Shown here one piece after another: positions 52,373 through 63,526 of a DNA stretch of 64,000 bases. Each line of letters opens with the position of its first letter. Within the stretch, counting starts at the first letter, position 1. Below the pieces are notes generated by a model. That model did not search any database. It was not told the origin of the DNA and saw nothing but the letters and a program-made list of their open reading frames with translations. Source of the stretch: Lasioglossum baleicum (Eukaryota; Arthropoda; Insecta; Hymenoptera; Halictidae); assembly GCF_051020765.1 (NCBI RefSeq), contig NC_134939.1, forward strand, positions 1,886,901 through 1,950,900, read 5' to 3'. The position numbers and the translations under genes are program-made.

Positions 52373-52573
52373 TTATGTTTTTCTAGCCAGTAATTTTCTT
52401 TCCCGTAATAACTTGATGGAGTTCTCTAGTTCGTCTTTTTTCAAGGTGTTCTTTAGTGTTGGGCAAATTTTGAAGCGGCCTGGCTGGTTCTTGTGTGCAT
52501 GACTTCTTATTTTCATCTGTGCAACATACTTTTTTAATTTGTCGGAGATCCAGAGGACACTGAATGATTTCAC
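52373..52573 (-). CDS. Unclassified 66-codon basic frame
   Basis: The minus strand reads MKSFSVLWISDKLKKYVAQM, then KIRSHAHKNQPGRFKICPTL and KNTLKKDELENSIKLLRERK, ending LLARKT. It is highly charged, with a predicted helical C-terminal half. I recognise no family. It could be an exon or a retroelement piece. It overlaps the start of the plus-strand frame 52539-52958, and at most one is likely real. Confidence 0.22.
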   Translation of the reverse strand: MKSFSVLWISDKLKKYVAQMKIRSHAHKNQPGRFKICPTLKNTLKKDELENSIKLLRERKLLARKT

Positions 52574-52958
52574 AAAATTAAAGAATTTAGTTCGAGATAT
52601 TTTTGAAGATTTTCAAGGTAATAACACTGGGCACATTATAGCATACAATAACTATGTACCACAGTATAGTTCAATATTTTGCAAAAAGATCATTTTAAAC
52701 ATTCTTAATTACGTACTGTTCATACACATTTCAGAAGTATACATCCCAACAAAAACATCCTGTAAACAGGAGCCAAGTGCCTATGGCCGTAAAAGTTGCG
52801 AGATCAAACAAAATACGACCAAGTTTGTTAGCTTAGAAATACCTCTTGCAATACTAAGAAAAGCGTTTGTAAAAATTAGTTTAAAAGAACGCTATTTAAT
52901 TCTTAAAGAGTTTCATGGAGGGCTAAATTATTCATATAACATATTATTAATCATATAA
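52539..52958 (+). CDS. Unclassified 139-codon frame
   Basis: One of the longest open frames in the window. It begins MSEIQRTLNDFTKLKNLVRD, then IFEDFQGNNTGHIIAYNNYV, and later EVYIPTKTSCKQEPSAYGRK and FVKISLKERYLILKEFHGGL. The first 26 residues look helical and charged. A GT donor-like site (CAAG/GTAATA) at about 52617 would end an exon after IFEDFQ. I recognise no domain and see no promoter or polyadenylation signal. Coding status is uncertain. Confidence 0.22.
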   Translation: MSEIQRTLNDFTKLKNLVRDIFEDFQGNNTGHIIAYNNYVPQYSSIFCKKIILNILNYVLFIHISEVYIPTKTSCKQEPSAYGRKSCEIKQNTTKFVSLEIPLAILRKAFVKISLKERYLILKEFHGGLNYSYNILLII

Positions 52959-52959
52959 T

Positions 52960-53165
52960 AAAACAATTTCGAAGTGTATAACAAAACGAAAGCGATCGAT
53001 AGAGTAGTCAGTAGAGTAGAATTGAAGAGAAAGCTTTGTTTCATGGGTTACAGTTAAACTAATTGTAAATAAAATTTGAAATAGTAAAAGTCGTCTTGAA
53101 AGATAAATCGCGAAAGGTAGTTCCGTACTCGTAAAAACTGACTAGTTGCTTTATGGTAGTCGCGT
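52960..53165. other. No assigned gene
   Basis: AT-rich spacer. Confidence 0.4.
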
Positions 53166-53169
53166 TTTA

Positions 53170-54235
53170 AACTAAATAACAGTTATGCCATCAATCTCCG
53201 TTTTGTTTCGCTGCAACCATGCTGCTCCTATTTTTTACTACACTCGTCGCTTCGTCTTATTTCTCTGCCTATTCGCTTCTATTGACATCCCTCCGCATCC
53301 GCATTTCTTTCTTCGCTTTCATTTTTTTTCTATTGTATCCACATTTTTCTCCACGTAGAGTTTAACAGCTATACTTTCCATTTTACCCCTGCTATGCTTT
53401 TACCAACGTATTCTTTTCTACGTCTCGGCACGCTCTATCATCCCTCGATCCATTGCTCACCATCCTTTGCTCTACTTTTCCTCGTTCTCCTTAAATTTCT
53501 TTGTTATCTTCTCCCTTGTCTCATTTGTCTTTTCCGTTAGTATCTTTAACTCTTTCCTTATCTCGTTTCACATCCGTACTAGCATCTGCTGTACCTCTCC
53601 ACCCCCTTTCTCAACTTTCCTATCGGCGATTCACCTATCTTTCCGCTCACACTAGATTGCCCCTTGTTCATTCCTCAAATCCTTTTTGAAAATTCTCTAT
53701 TCCTTTCGCGTCTTATACTTCTGCTTCTACTGTTTCTTCTCTTCCCATCTACACATGATCACCTTCTTTTTCTTTCCCAACTCTCTTCTCTCCTCCTCAC
53801 AGTAAATTACACCTCTGTACCTACTTCATGTCGTCCTTGGCCCACCTGCACGCTTTGTTATCCTTCCTCTATTCGTTTCTTCTTGTATGCCCTGCCATTC
53901 TTCCTTATCTTCGCACTTCCTACCATTGATGTTCACTTACCGACCTTACTTCCTAATCCTCTATAAGTCCGTACTCTGCTCTATGTACTCAGCAAGTGTC
54001 ACTATTATCTTCTCCGTCTACTCGTCTAATCTCATCTAGTTCATCTTGACTCGTAACTTCTCTCCGCTTTCCTCTTTTCACTCTACTTCTTATCTCTATT
54101 CCTCCATTTAATCTTTCATCAATATCCGTTTTTTCGCTTTTTCTTAGTGATTTATGTCTGCTCTCAAAGTTGTTTCCTCGTCTGCTCTTCACCGACTCTA
54201 TGTACTTATCCAGAAATACTTGTCTTGGAAGTTTT
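53170..54235 (-). pseudogene. Broken Lys/Glu/Arg-rich frame, retroelement ORF1-like
   Basis: Over about 1.07 kb the plus strand is strongly pyrimidine-rich. Read on the minus strand it gives, across several frames, a charged sequence typical of a coiled coil. Examples are GKLPRQVFLDKYIESVKSRR, KSLRKSEKTDIDERLNGGIE, MLVRMXNEIRKELKILTEKT and NETREKITKKFKENEEK. Stops and frame changes are frequent. Such proteins are known as ORF1 of insect non-LTR elements, but I see no zinc knuckle, RRM or reverse transcriptase, so the retroelement origin is inferred. The 109-codon frame 53989-54318 is the longest surviving part; its first ~25 residues come from the adjoining MITE at 54248. Confidence 0.4.
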
Positions 54236-54247
54236 CCATTTAATATA

Positions 54248-54560
54248 CAGGGTGAGTCTCGTAACGTGACGATCTCAAATAACTTGTAAGTTATTTGTTG
54301 TACAAAAAAAATGTTCAAACAAATGTTGCATGGTTCCTAGGGGGTCATACAGTGCTGCAATCAGATATTGGTTACTTCGATTTTTTATCAAGATATAGAG
54401 GTCACCTTCAGTTTATTAAATAGAATGCCTAATATTTTTTATTGAACTCGGATGAAGCACAAAATTCTGCGTAAAAAAGTATTGACCTTCATATATCATA
54501 AATCTAATAGTTAACGAGATATGATCGATATAATTTGATTGACTGATCAATTCATTCGTC
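54248..54560. mobile_element. MITE copy, TACAGGGTGAGTC end
   Basis: CAGGGTGAGTCTCGTAACGT begins the unit. It matches 4335-4640. TTTTGGGACATCCTG near 54640 may be the opposite end of a related unit. Confidence 0.65.
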
Positions 54561-55965
54561 TTTCCGTTATTGTTCCGATTCGCACTTACGCGCTTAGCAT
54601 CAGCTCTCGTTTTCGTACACGTTGTCATTGTTCACGCGCTTTTTGGGACATCCTGTGTACGAAATATGAATGTGTACGAAAATAAACGTCAACGAGTTTT
54701 GAACAATTTCGATCGTTGCTAATCAAAAACACTGTAAAATAATACCCTGACGAAAGACTCTCGTTATACATGTAAATTTTGACTTGAATTTCTGCTGGAC
54801 ATTTATGCAAGAGTTGTCACGTTACTTGATGTTGTAAGAGTAAGACAAAAATTAAAGAAGAGCATGACAAGTAGGCATCCAACATTACACGTAGAAAAAG
54901 CATTTAACTCGGCAGTGGTCCAGCCATGATGTGGACAACGTTCGTGAGACGCCTCTAGCAGTCACGTTGAAACGGAACGCGACGTTTCCGCTTGGCTGCG
55001 ATCTCGTATTGCACCCATGAGTTCTTTAATGACTCCAGGACTACGTGTGCAATCGTTATTTTTACGAGAACGCTTTAAACGAGCAACCTAAATAGTGCCT
55101 CCTTGTGTGAGTAGCCAACGCTGTTGGTTTGCAGAGCTAATCAAGATCACTAATCGATACAGAGCAGCGGGAAACGCGAATGTGATACCAGCTTTTTAAG
55201 TTAACATGCAATAACCAGTAAGAAGTTTTACGGCTTACGGTTGTAATAATAGCCGCAGCTCTATAGAGACTGTTGGAAACGCGAAATGTATTCATGTTCC
55301 ACCATTACCCATTACCTATAATTTCCGCAATATAAAAACCAAGCTTCTAAGTAACTACAGATTTAGCGTTCTTGGAATACATAGTTAACAAATGTATTCT
55401 GTATAAAGGATACAACTGTATCTTCGATTACCTAAATGATCTTCATTACTTTTAGAGATTTGAAAAACTTTACCTAGAAAATTCGTACCGTATCGCGAGG
55501 AGCCATAACCTATAAGTCCCTATTTGTAATCTGCTAATTTCAATGAGATGACCACAGAAATAAATAAGTGTATTGATATCGTTATTCAAAAATTAATACT
55601 TATACTTTTAACGTACTTGACTATTAAGTTATATCAAATTACATAAAATTTGAAAGCTACATTAAATTCAAGTTCATTTTATTGATTTCTTCATTTCTTA
55701 ATTCATAAACATGCGTGCAAGAATGAAAAAAGAAAGAAATATAAAAAAACTTGAAGAAGAAGCAGCTGTCCTCAAAAGGAGCAAAAGAAAGCAATGATAA
55801 AAAGTATTAAATACATAAAGCTATTCTTAGGTTTAAGTTTTGTAATGTTCATTTCAGTTTTTATTATAAATATTTTAAAGTTTTGTAGAGAAAAAGCATT
55901 TTTTAAAATTTTAAGCAGTTTTACGAATTTGTATGATCTGACAAATAATTCTAATATATCAACCG
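54561..55965. other. No assigned gene
   Basis: GC-richer, single-copy DNA at 54900-55300, then AT-rich. Frames are short and unassigned. Confidence 0.4.
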
Positions 55966-55967
55966 AA

Positions 55968-56003
<36 letters not shown>
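55968..56003. repeat. (TG)n microsatellite
   Basis: About 18 TG units. The CVCVCV stretch in the overlapping frame is a by-product. Confidence 0.95.
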
Positions 56004-56006
<3 letters not shown>

Positions 56007-56549
56007 CATCGTACGAGGATATTTGAGCAGAAACTGAGACAATCTTATGAGAAATGGGAGCATTTCAATTTTTGCTGAGCAGATTACGTCAGAATTATGT
56101 CAAAATGTCTTTGAACAAATATTTTTTAATGCAATGTGTAAAGGGAAGCTTAAATTTAATATCTTACAACTTTTTTTTGTTGATTGTTTCATAACTAAAA
56201 GATAAATATGTATTTCTGCGATAGTATTTCATGATCTTCTTGATATTGTACAATTTTTTTCAATAAAGGCGACCTTTTACGTACGTCTAGAATAATTCAG
56301 AAGTATGAATTTTTCAATTTTGAATTTTGATAATGCTATTTGCACATTAAGCAATATGATATTATAACGATTAACATTATTATTTAAGAAATCTATAGTT
56401 CTATACTTTATATACTAAGAAAATGTTAGACTTGCACAATTTTATTAAGCTTACGAGTTTGCATACACCCTTTAAAAGATTTTGATGCAAGTTATGCTTA
56501 ATGATTTGTATCGTTTCATTTAGTATTAGGTGTACACTTAAATCTAATA
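56004..56549. other. AT-rich, no gene seen
   Basis: No recognised repeat. Confidence 0.45.
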
Positions 56550-56551
56550 TA

Positions 56552-56974
56552 CCGGGTATTTCACCTAACTTGACCACCTTGAATATCTTTGTTGTTTTTA
56601 CTATTGTAAGACGTACTAAGACGATACACAAGTAAGGAAACGCTAACGTCTTACAATTAGTACGACAGAAATGGTGTTTTAGAGTTATTTAAATTGAAAT
56701 ATGTCCTGAACTACTAACTTTCTGACATCCACAGGCTAGTACTTTTTTATAACGAATGTCCAGCTGCATCGATTGATGTATTAAAAAATACCTCATTCCA
56801 TTTAAAAAAATGGAGGTGACCTTCATATCTCTAAAAAAAAATTATATAAAAACAAACATTATTTTGGTATCGTATGAGCCCCATTTTACCATTCAACTTT
56901 GTCCTTCAGACATTTGACGTATCTTTAAAAACAACAAAGATATTCAAGGTGGTCAAGTTAGGTGAAATACCCGG
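56552..56974. mobile_element. 423 bp hairpin MITE, CCGGGTATTTCACC ends
   Basis: CCGGGTATTTCACCTAACTT and its inverse are flanked by TA. The inner arm CTTTGTTGTTTTTA and the block CAGCTGCATCGATTGATGTA are shared with 7630 and 10196. The left arm is shorter than the right, so part of one arm was lost. Confidence 0.85.
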
Positions 56975-56986
56975 TAGATTTATTAA

Positions 56987-57223
56987 CACATTACCGACCG
57001 GTGATTATTGCTTAATCTTGAAAAATCTATGGTTCATGGCTAAAAACTTTAATGGAACCATCAATAGTAACAGCAATTTTCATTATGAATTAACAAGACA
57101 CCCTCAATAACGTCAACTAATAGTTTCATTTAAGATTGCAATGTAAAAGAAAATTTATATGCTGTCTTTTGGTACAGCAAAATTATTGAAAATCCTATTA
57201 ATAGGCTTCCGGTAGGTAAAGTG
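56987..57223. mobile_element. piggyBac-like MITE with TTAA duplication
   Basis: CACATTACCGACCGG and CCGGTAGGTAAAGTG, with TTAA at 56983-56986 and 57224-57227. Near-identical to 6509-6747. Confidence 0.9.
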
Positions 57224-57232
57224 TTAAGTACT

Positions 57233-57420
57233 AGCTGTACCCGCGACTTTGTCCACGTGCAATAACAAATCCAAAAGTTATAAGCAGAAACGTGCCCAAA
57301 AGAGGGCGAAAAAGTCGTCTTTCTCCTAAACCTTCCCGAAGAAAGCTTCTACGTTCAACCGTTCTCAGTTGACCGTCACAAACAGATAGACAGACACGAT
57401 TTTATTATATATAGAGATAA
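57233..57420 (+). mobile_element. RTE-like non-LTR 3' end
   Basis: TAGCTGTACCCGCGACTTTG to AACAGATAGACAGACACGAT, then TTTTATTATATATAGAGAT. ACTAGCTG(T)ACCCG...ACAGACAGACA...ATATATAGAT is a familiar layout for short 3' ends of RTE/CR1-type retrotransposons in arthropods. No coding part. Confidence 0.55.
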
Positions 57421-57552
57421 AGATAGGGATACAGAGATAGTGATAGAGATAGAGATAGAGAAGAGATGGAGATGGAGATGGAGATGGAGATGGAGATGGA
57501 GATGGAAATGGAGATGGAGATGGAGATAGAGAAGAGATAGAGATAGAGAGCT
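57410..57552 (+). repeat. (GAGATA)n/(GAGATG)n microsatellite
   Basis: About 20 hexamers with two GAAGAGATA interruptions. It is directly continuous with the RTE-like tail, so it probably grew from it. Confidence 0.95.
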
Positions 57553-58133
57553 CGTTTTGTGCTTGGAAATATTAACTTTTCCTACGAAAAATTTTTGCAA
57601 CTGTAATTAATATTCTCACAAATACACAATACAGAATTGACGTTGGACTTAGGACAAGCTTAACAACTTGGGAGTCTATCGAGTCTTAATTAGGATAAGT
57701 TATTGTTAACGTGGAATCGTTACACCGTTCGATGAACTAATACCGGTGCAATAACCTAGAATCGTAATATGCAATTCGCCGCGAAACTTCAACAAATCCT
57801 GCATCCGGTACCGCAACTCGGTTGCAGTGGCAGGTGCGTCGAACTGCACTGTCCGTGTAGAGGCTCTGAAATTGTCGAGACCGCAAGGTGCTGACTTCCG
57901 TTTCGCGTGTGTACGCATTCCCAATGCGCGACTCCAGAGAGCCTAGTGCCGATAACTCCTACAAACGTTGATGAGCTTTTACACGAATTACGGAGGATAG
58001 TTTGTTGGGTAAATCAAGCATTTAAAATTGAACGAACACGATGGAATAGAAACCACTTATATGTATCTAGAACCCACTTTAAACTAAACGTCGATAAACT
58101 AATTTATGATACTTAAAACACTGGACGCATTGA
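57553..58133. other. No assigned gene
   Basis: A GC-richer unique segment at 57700-57960 with no recognised frame. Confidence 0.4.
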
Positions 58134-58137
58134 TTAA

Positions 58138-58362
58138 GCCTTAGCACTCGAGTGATGACTCAGAAAATTGATAAAAATTGACTAAAAATTGCTGTACCAT
58201 TATTCAAAATATTGTTTACATTATTAAATACTTTGGTTCCAATCAATTACTAAACATTTAATTTCATATTCATACAAAGAAACGGATTAAAATGGAATGG
58301 AATCATTCTAGGTCGGAAGAAATATTTAATTTTCGAGTTCAAATAGCTCCGAGTGCAAGGGG
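58138..58362. mobile_element. 225 bp TTAA MITE, best copy of the CACTCGAG family
   Basis: GCCTTAGCACTCGAGTGATG and right end GCTCCGAGTGCAAGGGG, with TTAA at 58134-58137 and 58363-58366. Confidence 0.85.
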
Positions 58363-58472
58363 TTAAACACATACACTCATACGCGAAAGTATTCGAACGC
58401 TTACAATTCTAACATTCAATTAATCAGATGTGAATGTTAGATTAAAGCATTTGATGTAATATCCCACATATA

Positions 58473-58905
58473 CAATCGGTCACAAAAATATTGGGACACT
58501 CTTAAAAAGACGATAACTTTTTTAATATTAGACCATGCGATTTAAACTTTTTTGGAAAGCAAGAGGAATTAGTTTACTACTGAATGTGAAAAGAAATTTT
58601 TTCAAAAATTGCAATTAATCGGAATTGTAGAAAAAATACTAAAAGTTGCATTTTCAACTTTTTTATGTGGGCCTATATTGAACATTTAAAAAGTACATTT
58701 TGTAGATCTGTGTCAATTATATGCACTGTGAAAGTTTCATCGAAATCGGTTGACGCTGGAGAAAATGTCAGGCATTGAAAGATGTAAGAATCCTTAGATT
58801 TATTGCAGTTACAGGCTAAAAATCTTGAAAAATTGCAATTTTCACCATCTTTAAACGTTTTCATTGCAACGTCGACCGATTTTGACGAAATTTTCAGGAT
58901 ATAAC
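58473..58905. mobile_element. Truncated copy of the 47067-47705 MITE
   Basis: CAATCGGTCACAAAAATATT to GACCGATTTTGACGAAATTT at high identity, then divergence before the right arm is completed. Confidence 0.88.
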
Positions 58906-59028
58906 TTATGCAATCATGTAATAGATGTGGTTGGTGCAGATTTATGCATCGGTAAGTATTTTGACGACAGAGAGTTTACGTAGCGATAGTATTCTTGACG
59001 ATAGACGGATTTTGGACTGTAATAATTA

Positions 59029-59215
59029 TACTGCGGATCTTTATGCAAAATAGAAGATGTTGTCATTGATTGCAGCCAAGTAAAAATTGTATTCTTCTTT
59101 TGATAATCCTATTAAGCTGAAATTATTACATTGACGTCGTTAAATGTTTTTAACATGTCCACTGCTTGAAATTATATGTATCCATTTTTGTCGTAAATGC
59201 ATAAAATCCGCAGTC
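59029..59215. mobile_element. 187 bp MITE, GACTGCGGATCTTTATGCA family
   Basis: ACTGCGGATCTTTATGCAAA and TGCATAAAATCCGCAGTC. Among the cleanest copies. Confidence 0.85.
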
Positions 59216-61671
59216 TAGTAATCATTTATGAACTTGAAACTTCATAACTTTGTGCTTTATGTTGTTTTTGTGGGCAGTAAAAAAGATTTTGAATTTATTT
59301 GCCGGTATATTCAACTCCATGGACTTCTTGCGAGTTGACAATCGAAAAATTTCAAAAGAAGATCTCAAACGTTTTTAGTCATGTTAATGATAAATTTTAG
59401 TAAGTTTCCAAATTGTTGGAAAATTTTTCCATTGAAACTGTGCAGTATTCGAACAGTTTGACCATTATTCACGACTTTTGTCCTGAATTAAGACTAAACT
59501 GCAGTGTTTTTTATAGTTCACAAGCACGTAACTTTCACGTGGTGGTAAATTTTTTAAAGAGAAAGAATTTTCATAATAATCGGTTCAGCTGGCCAAAGCT
59601 GTGCGACACGTGTTGACCTAACACTTCGGTTCTTCGTGACTCTACGACCCGTCATAAAACGAAATGGTTTAATGTGTCAAATCGTAGAATTTGTCTCAAT
59701 AAACGGTACAACAATATTGAAAAAAAAAATACTTTACTTCTCAAAATTGATGTGACACGGTGTCCCTTACATACCAAAGTAGTTTTGTGAGAACATTTTT
59801 TCTATACTTTACGTTCTTTATGAGGCACTCAATTATGCCAAAGTAAAACCAGCATTCTACGCATACTATACAATGGGATTACAGTGCCGTTCGTAATTAC
59901 ACTGTCGAATGCATAGTTCATGACCCAATAAATCAATAGATAATCTTTACGGGTTTCCTACACTGAACACATGTCTCAAAATTCTTTCCGCTACTCTCAA
60001 GTATTGAAAAAAATATTTATTTTGATATTTTGATCAATGTCTATTATTTCTTTTAAGCGGCATTATCCAAATTATAATTTTGGGATATTATGATAATTAA
60101 CGACATATAACCGCAAGAAATATATAAAATCTTTATCAAGGCAAAAAGATCAGACCATTGATGTATAAACGGTTTTTACAAAAAACGATTCTTTGAACTC
60201 TAAACACATTCAAATATATAATGACATAATTTACAACACTAGAAACCCCTAATTTTGGTACAATATTTAAAGACATTTTACTTGCACCACAATTTCGTAA
60301 CGTATTTCTGAAATCATTTAGAAAACTGTGTTGTGTCTTGTCAGATATTACCACCTCGGTTTTTGTCATTATTATTATTCGTAGCGAGGAATGTTTATAT
60401 AAGGTTGAATGGTTTCGAGAGATGAATACTTTGGAATTGTGATTTTTTTGTAGGTGGACGCATAGAAGAGATATGAAAGTCATCAGTACTTTTTTAAATG
60501 GAATCGTATGTTTTTTCCCGCACCAATCGATGAAGCTTCATATTCTCTACAAAAAAGAATTAACCTATTAATATCGAAAAACCATTACTTAAGGAAATAT
60601 TTTAGTTTTAGTGTTGTTATGAAATCACGACTGTCTTAATAATGTTGTAATGATTTTATCCACATGTGGCGACCGTTTACATCACGACATTTTCTGAATC
60701 GAGAAATGATTGTTTTATGTAATAAAACTGGTGGGTAAACTGTGCTATTGCTGATACTGCACTAGTTATTGGCACTTTTGATTTAAACGGCAAATATTAA
60801 GAATTCCTGGTATAGAAAATCGTTTTTTATTGCTTCTTATTTGACTGTTAGCAACGCTGGAGGACCTCCTGTAAGACCGACGGATGACCACAGTGCAGTG
60901 TAAATACATTACGAGTAAGTATACTTTATCGCTTTTTAACTTAATTTCGGATTGTACTACAGATGTAATAAGTGCGTATATGTTTAATTATATATTATTT
61001 GTTAGATTTTATTTATTTGTTTTATTTTATTTATTTATTTGTTTTTCTAACAAATAAAATCTGTTAATAGTTCAAAATACATCAAAAGTAGATTGAATGT
61101 CAATTAATAAATTACCACAACTTCGTATGGTATACAAACAATGGAAACTTGTTGCTTGGATTTTTCACGGTTCATATTTACCGCCAAATATTGATTGGCC
61201 AATCGGTCGATCGATGTTTTCTGATTCATTGCCTCTTCAAATTCTAACGTTTGCCTCAAGATAAAGGAAACAGCAACAATGAAATGTTGCTACTATTATA
61301 TCAGTTCAGTCAGCGAGTTCTTTGGCGTTTACTTTGAATATTTCAGAATTTCATATAACTGCATAGCCTGTTATTAGAGGCGTTCCCAAATGGAGCTAGG
61401 CCACAGTTGTGGCAATTTCAAGGTCTCCGGAGAGTTCCGATTGACTAAATTGCTGTGACAATAAAGCAACTACATACAACGAACCACGTTCTACGCAATA
61501 GATAAGCAATCGTAATTTCAATAAATTAAAATTATATTATAGATATTTAGTATACATATTGCGTTATCAACAATGTGCATTTTTTCATTTTTATTCTATT
61601 ACCGTTTTTGCAAGTTGAAGAACGCGATGTTTAAATCCTACGAGCGATTGACCATTTACGTACGATTATTC
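59216..61671. other. No assigned gene
   Basis: 2.4 kb of mostly AT-rich DNA. A 115-codon minus frame (60136-60483) and a 67-codon plus frame (59413-59616) have no recognised domain. TTTGTTAGATTTTATTT (61009) pairs with its inverse at 61047-61063. 60500-60600 loosely resembles a hairpin MITE interior. Confidence 0.4.
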
Positions 61672-61673
61672 TA

Positions 61674-61883
61674 TTAGTTTGTCCCAAAAGTTTCTTTCCG
61701 AATGTGTTCCTTTAATGTTGATAAATACAGACAATACGATAATCTTGATGTTAATGTTTTAGTACTTCCTAACATGAATTTGCATTATGTGCATGAATCG
61801 AAAAGCAACTTTTGGGACAACCTAATATTTATTTACCAATATTAAAGGAACACATTCCGAAAGAAACTTTTGGGACAAGCTAA
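61674..61883. mobile_element. 210 bp mariner-type MITE
   Basis: TTAGTTTGTCCCAAAAGTTT and its inverse share ~50 bp with TA flanks. An internal TTTTGGGACAACCTAATA at 61807-61824 is a second, shorter terminus. That suggests two overlapping insertions or a rearranged end. Confidence 0.85.
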
Positions 61884-61901
61884 TACATACCTTTAATAGT
61901 T

Positions 61902-62100
61902 GGACAGCGAATCTTTATGCAGAAAAAATTTTATACCTGAATTTCAACAAACTAGAGTGTAATAGAAATTTATTTTCTATCAGAATATGTCTAATAGGTT
62001 GAAAATAATATATGGTAGTATTTTTAAATTATTCTAATATGTTTACTGTCGTAAATTACACCTATTAGTTTTTGTCATAAATGCATAAAATCCGCTGTCT
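61902..62100. mobile_element. MITE, CGGATCTTTATGCA family
   Basis: GGACAGCGAATCTTTATGCA and TGCATAAAATCCGCTGTCT. Confidence 0.8.
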
Positions 62101-62302
62101 ATTAATAGTCTTCGACGTATTCGTGTAAACAGGTTTCAAACCCCAATTTTAGATAACGTTTTTTCTCCCCTTGAATATGAATATTAAAAAGTGCATACAA
62201 TCCAGTGTCACAAATATTTGTATAAAAACGAAATTTCATTAGACGGTATGTTTAGTAAAAACAATAACCACAGTTCATCAACAATAACCATCTTCATTAC
62301 TC

Positions 62303-62492
62303 GACTGCGGAACTTTATGCAAAATAAAAATGGTTTGCATCAGCTGCAACAAACGAGGACCGTGTAAAAATTTCTTTCAATTTTTAATAATGTTCATGTG
62401 CTGCAACTAATACATTGATGTTCTGAAATTATTTAAATCAGCCTACTGTTTTAAATTGCAACTATTTATTTTTATCATAAATGCATAATACT
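62303..62492. mobile_element. MITE, CGGATCTTTATGCA family, degraded right end
   Basis: GACTGCGGAACTTTATGCAA is clear. The right end reads ATGCATAATACTTACTATT. Confidence 0.7.
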
Positions 62493-62831
62493 TACTATTA
62501 AAATAATTCTAATCGCAGGTGCACAACATCGATTCCATTACTTAGATTAAAAATTGGTATATCGGAAAATGATTTGGGTAATAGCGAGACGTACAGAAGA
62601 TACTAAATACTAAATATTTAACCTCGCAATTTTTCGTATTACTGTTGTTCGATTCATGACGGATTTCTAAAAATTAGAATATTTGATCGAGAGTTTCGCG
62701 GGCTGTTTGTAACATGCTGCGAGTTGTAACTTGTAATCAACGATTTGTTAACACTTTTCTGGATAAACCACTACCTACATTCATTTCTATCATGTTCTTT
62801 AATAATTTTTTGTATTCTTGTAACAATATCG

Positions 62832-62839
62832 CAAAAGAG
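62832..62839. other. Target-site duplication, left copy (CAAAAGAG)
   Basis: Identical to 63519-63526. Confidence 0.9.
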
Positions 62840-63518
62840 CAGGCCTGGCCAACGCGCGGCCCGCGGACCGCATGTGGCCCGCCATGTTAAATTGTGCGGC
62901 CCGACAGGCGATTTTATATTTCTATTGACATTTTTGCTTCTTGTTGTATGTATACAAAAAATATTAAATAAACGAAGTGTCATTGTTATAATGCGCAAGT
63001 GCGACTATGAATCCAGTTCTATATTTGATGTCCTTGATATAATTGAGTTACAGTGCAACAATGAGATGAAACAAATTTTTGCGTCCACATCAAAATTCAA
63101 TTTTTACAATACTTATACTACATTCGAGAGATATTCCAACGTAAGATATTTTGCATGAGTTGTAAGTTGTAACTCCTTTTGGATCCACATATGTCGTGAA
63201 ACATTTTTTTCGAAGACGAAATTTACAGAGTTCATCACGTGCTTCATTAACTGATGCCAATTTAGAGAACCATAGCTAAGAACAGATGTGCAACGTCGAA
63301 CATGAATATAGATTTAGCAAAATTAAGTGAAAGAAAGGATAAACAAATATCTCATTCATTAAGACTCGATAGTTAATTATATTGAATTATAGTATAACAA
63401 TAAAGTTTTATTCATTTTGTATTTGTATCACATTTATTAAAAGCATGTTTACTTAAATTGCGGCCCGCTGTAACGTTACCAAAGTGGCCCGTGAAACCAT
63501 TTGGGCTGGCCAGGCCTG
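62840..63518 (+). mobile_element. 679 bp hAT remnant with perfect 8-bp duplication
   Basis: The ends CAGGCCTGGCCAA and GGCTGGCCAGGCCTG are inverted, flanked by CAAAAGAG on both sides. GTGGCCCG/GCGGCCCG motifs recur within 60 bp of both ends (subterminal repeats). It contains the 3' part of a transposase gene. Confidence 0.92.
62990..63370 (+). pseudogene. hAT transposase C-terminal region (GTF2I/ZBED5-like group)
   Basis: One plus frame, interrupted by stops, reads FDVLDIIELQCNNEMKQIFA, then STSKFNFYNTYTTFERYSNV and RYFA. After a stop it continues VVSCNSFWIHICRETFFSKT and KFTEFIT. Later, NMNIDLAKLSERKDKQISHS closes it. This follows the order of the hAT C-terminus found in the GTF2IRD2/ZBED5-like group: LELIELQCxxxLKxKF, FYxxYLP, FGSTYICExxFSxMK, then IDLxxLxxxKxxQxSH. 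At least two stops and a deletion after FITCFIN make it nonfunctional. The match is by motif order only. Confidence 0.82.
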
Positions 63519-63526
63519 CAAAAGAG
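63519..63526. other. Target-site duplication, right copy (CAAAAGAG)
   Basis: Identical to 62832-62839. Confidence 0.9.

Noticed and set aside
55794..56078. 94-codon plus frame with a hydrophobic segment and CVCVCV run
   Set aside because: The CV run is the (TG)n microsatellite and the hydrophobic part is AT-rich chance sequence.
57376..57600. 74-codon minus frame with HLHLHL repeats
   Set aside because: Translation of the GAGATG/GAGATA microsatellite.
62771..62998. 75-codon minus frame across the hAT left end
   Set aside because: It lies antisense to the hAT remnant and spans the insertion boundary.
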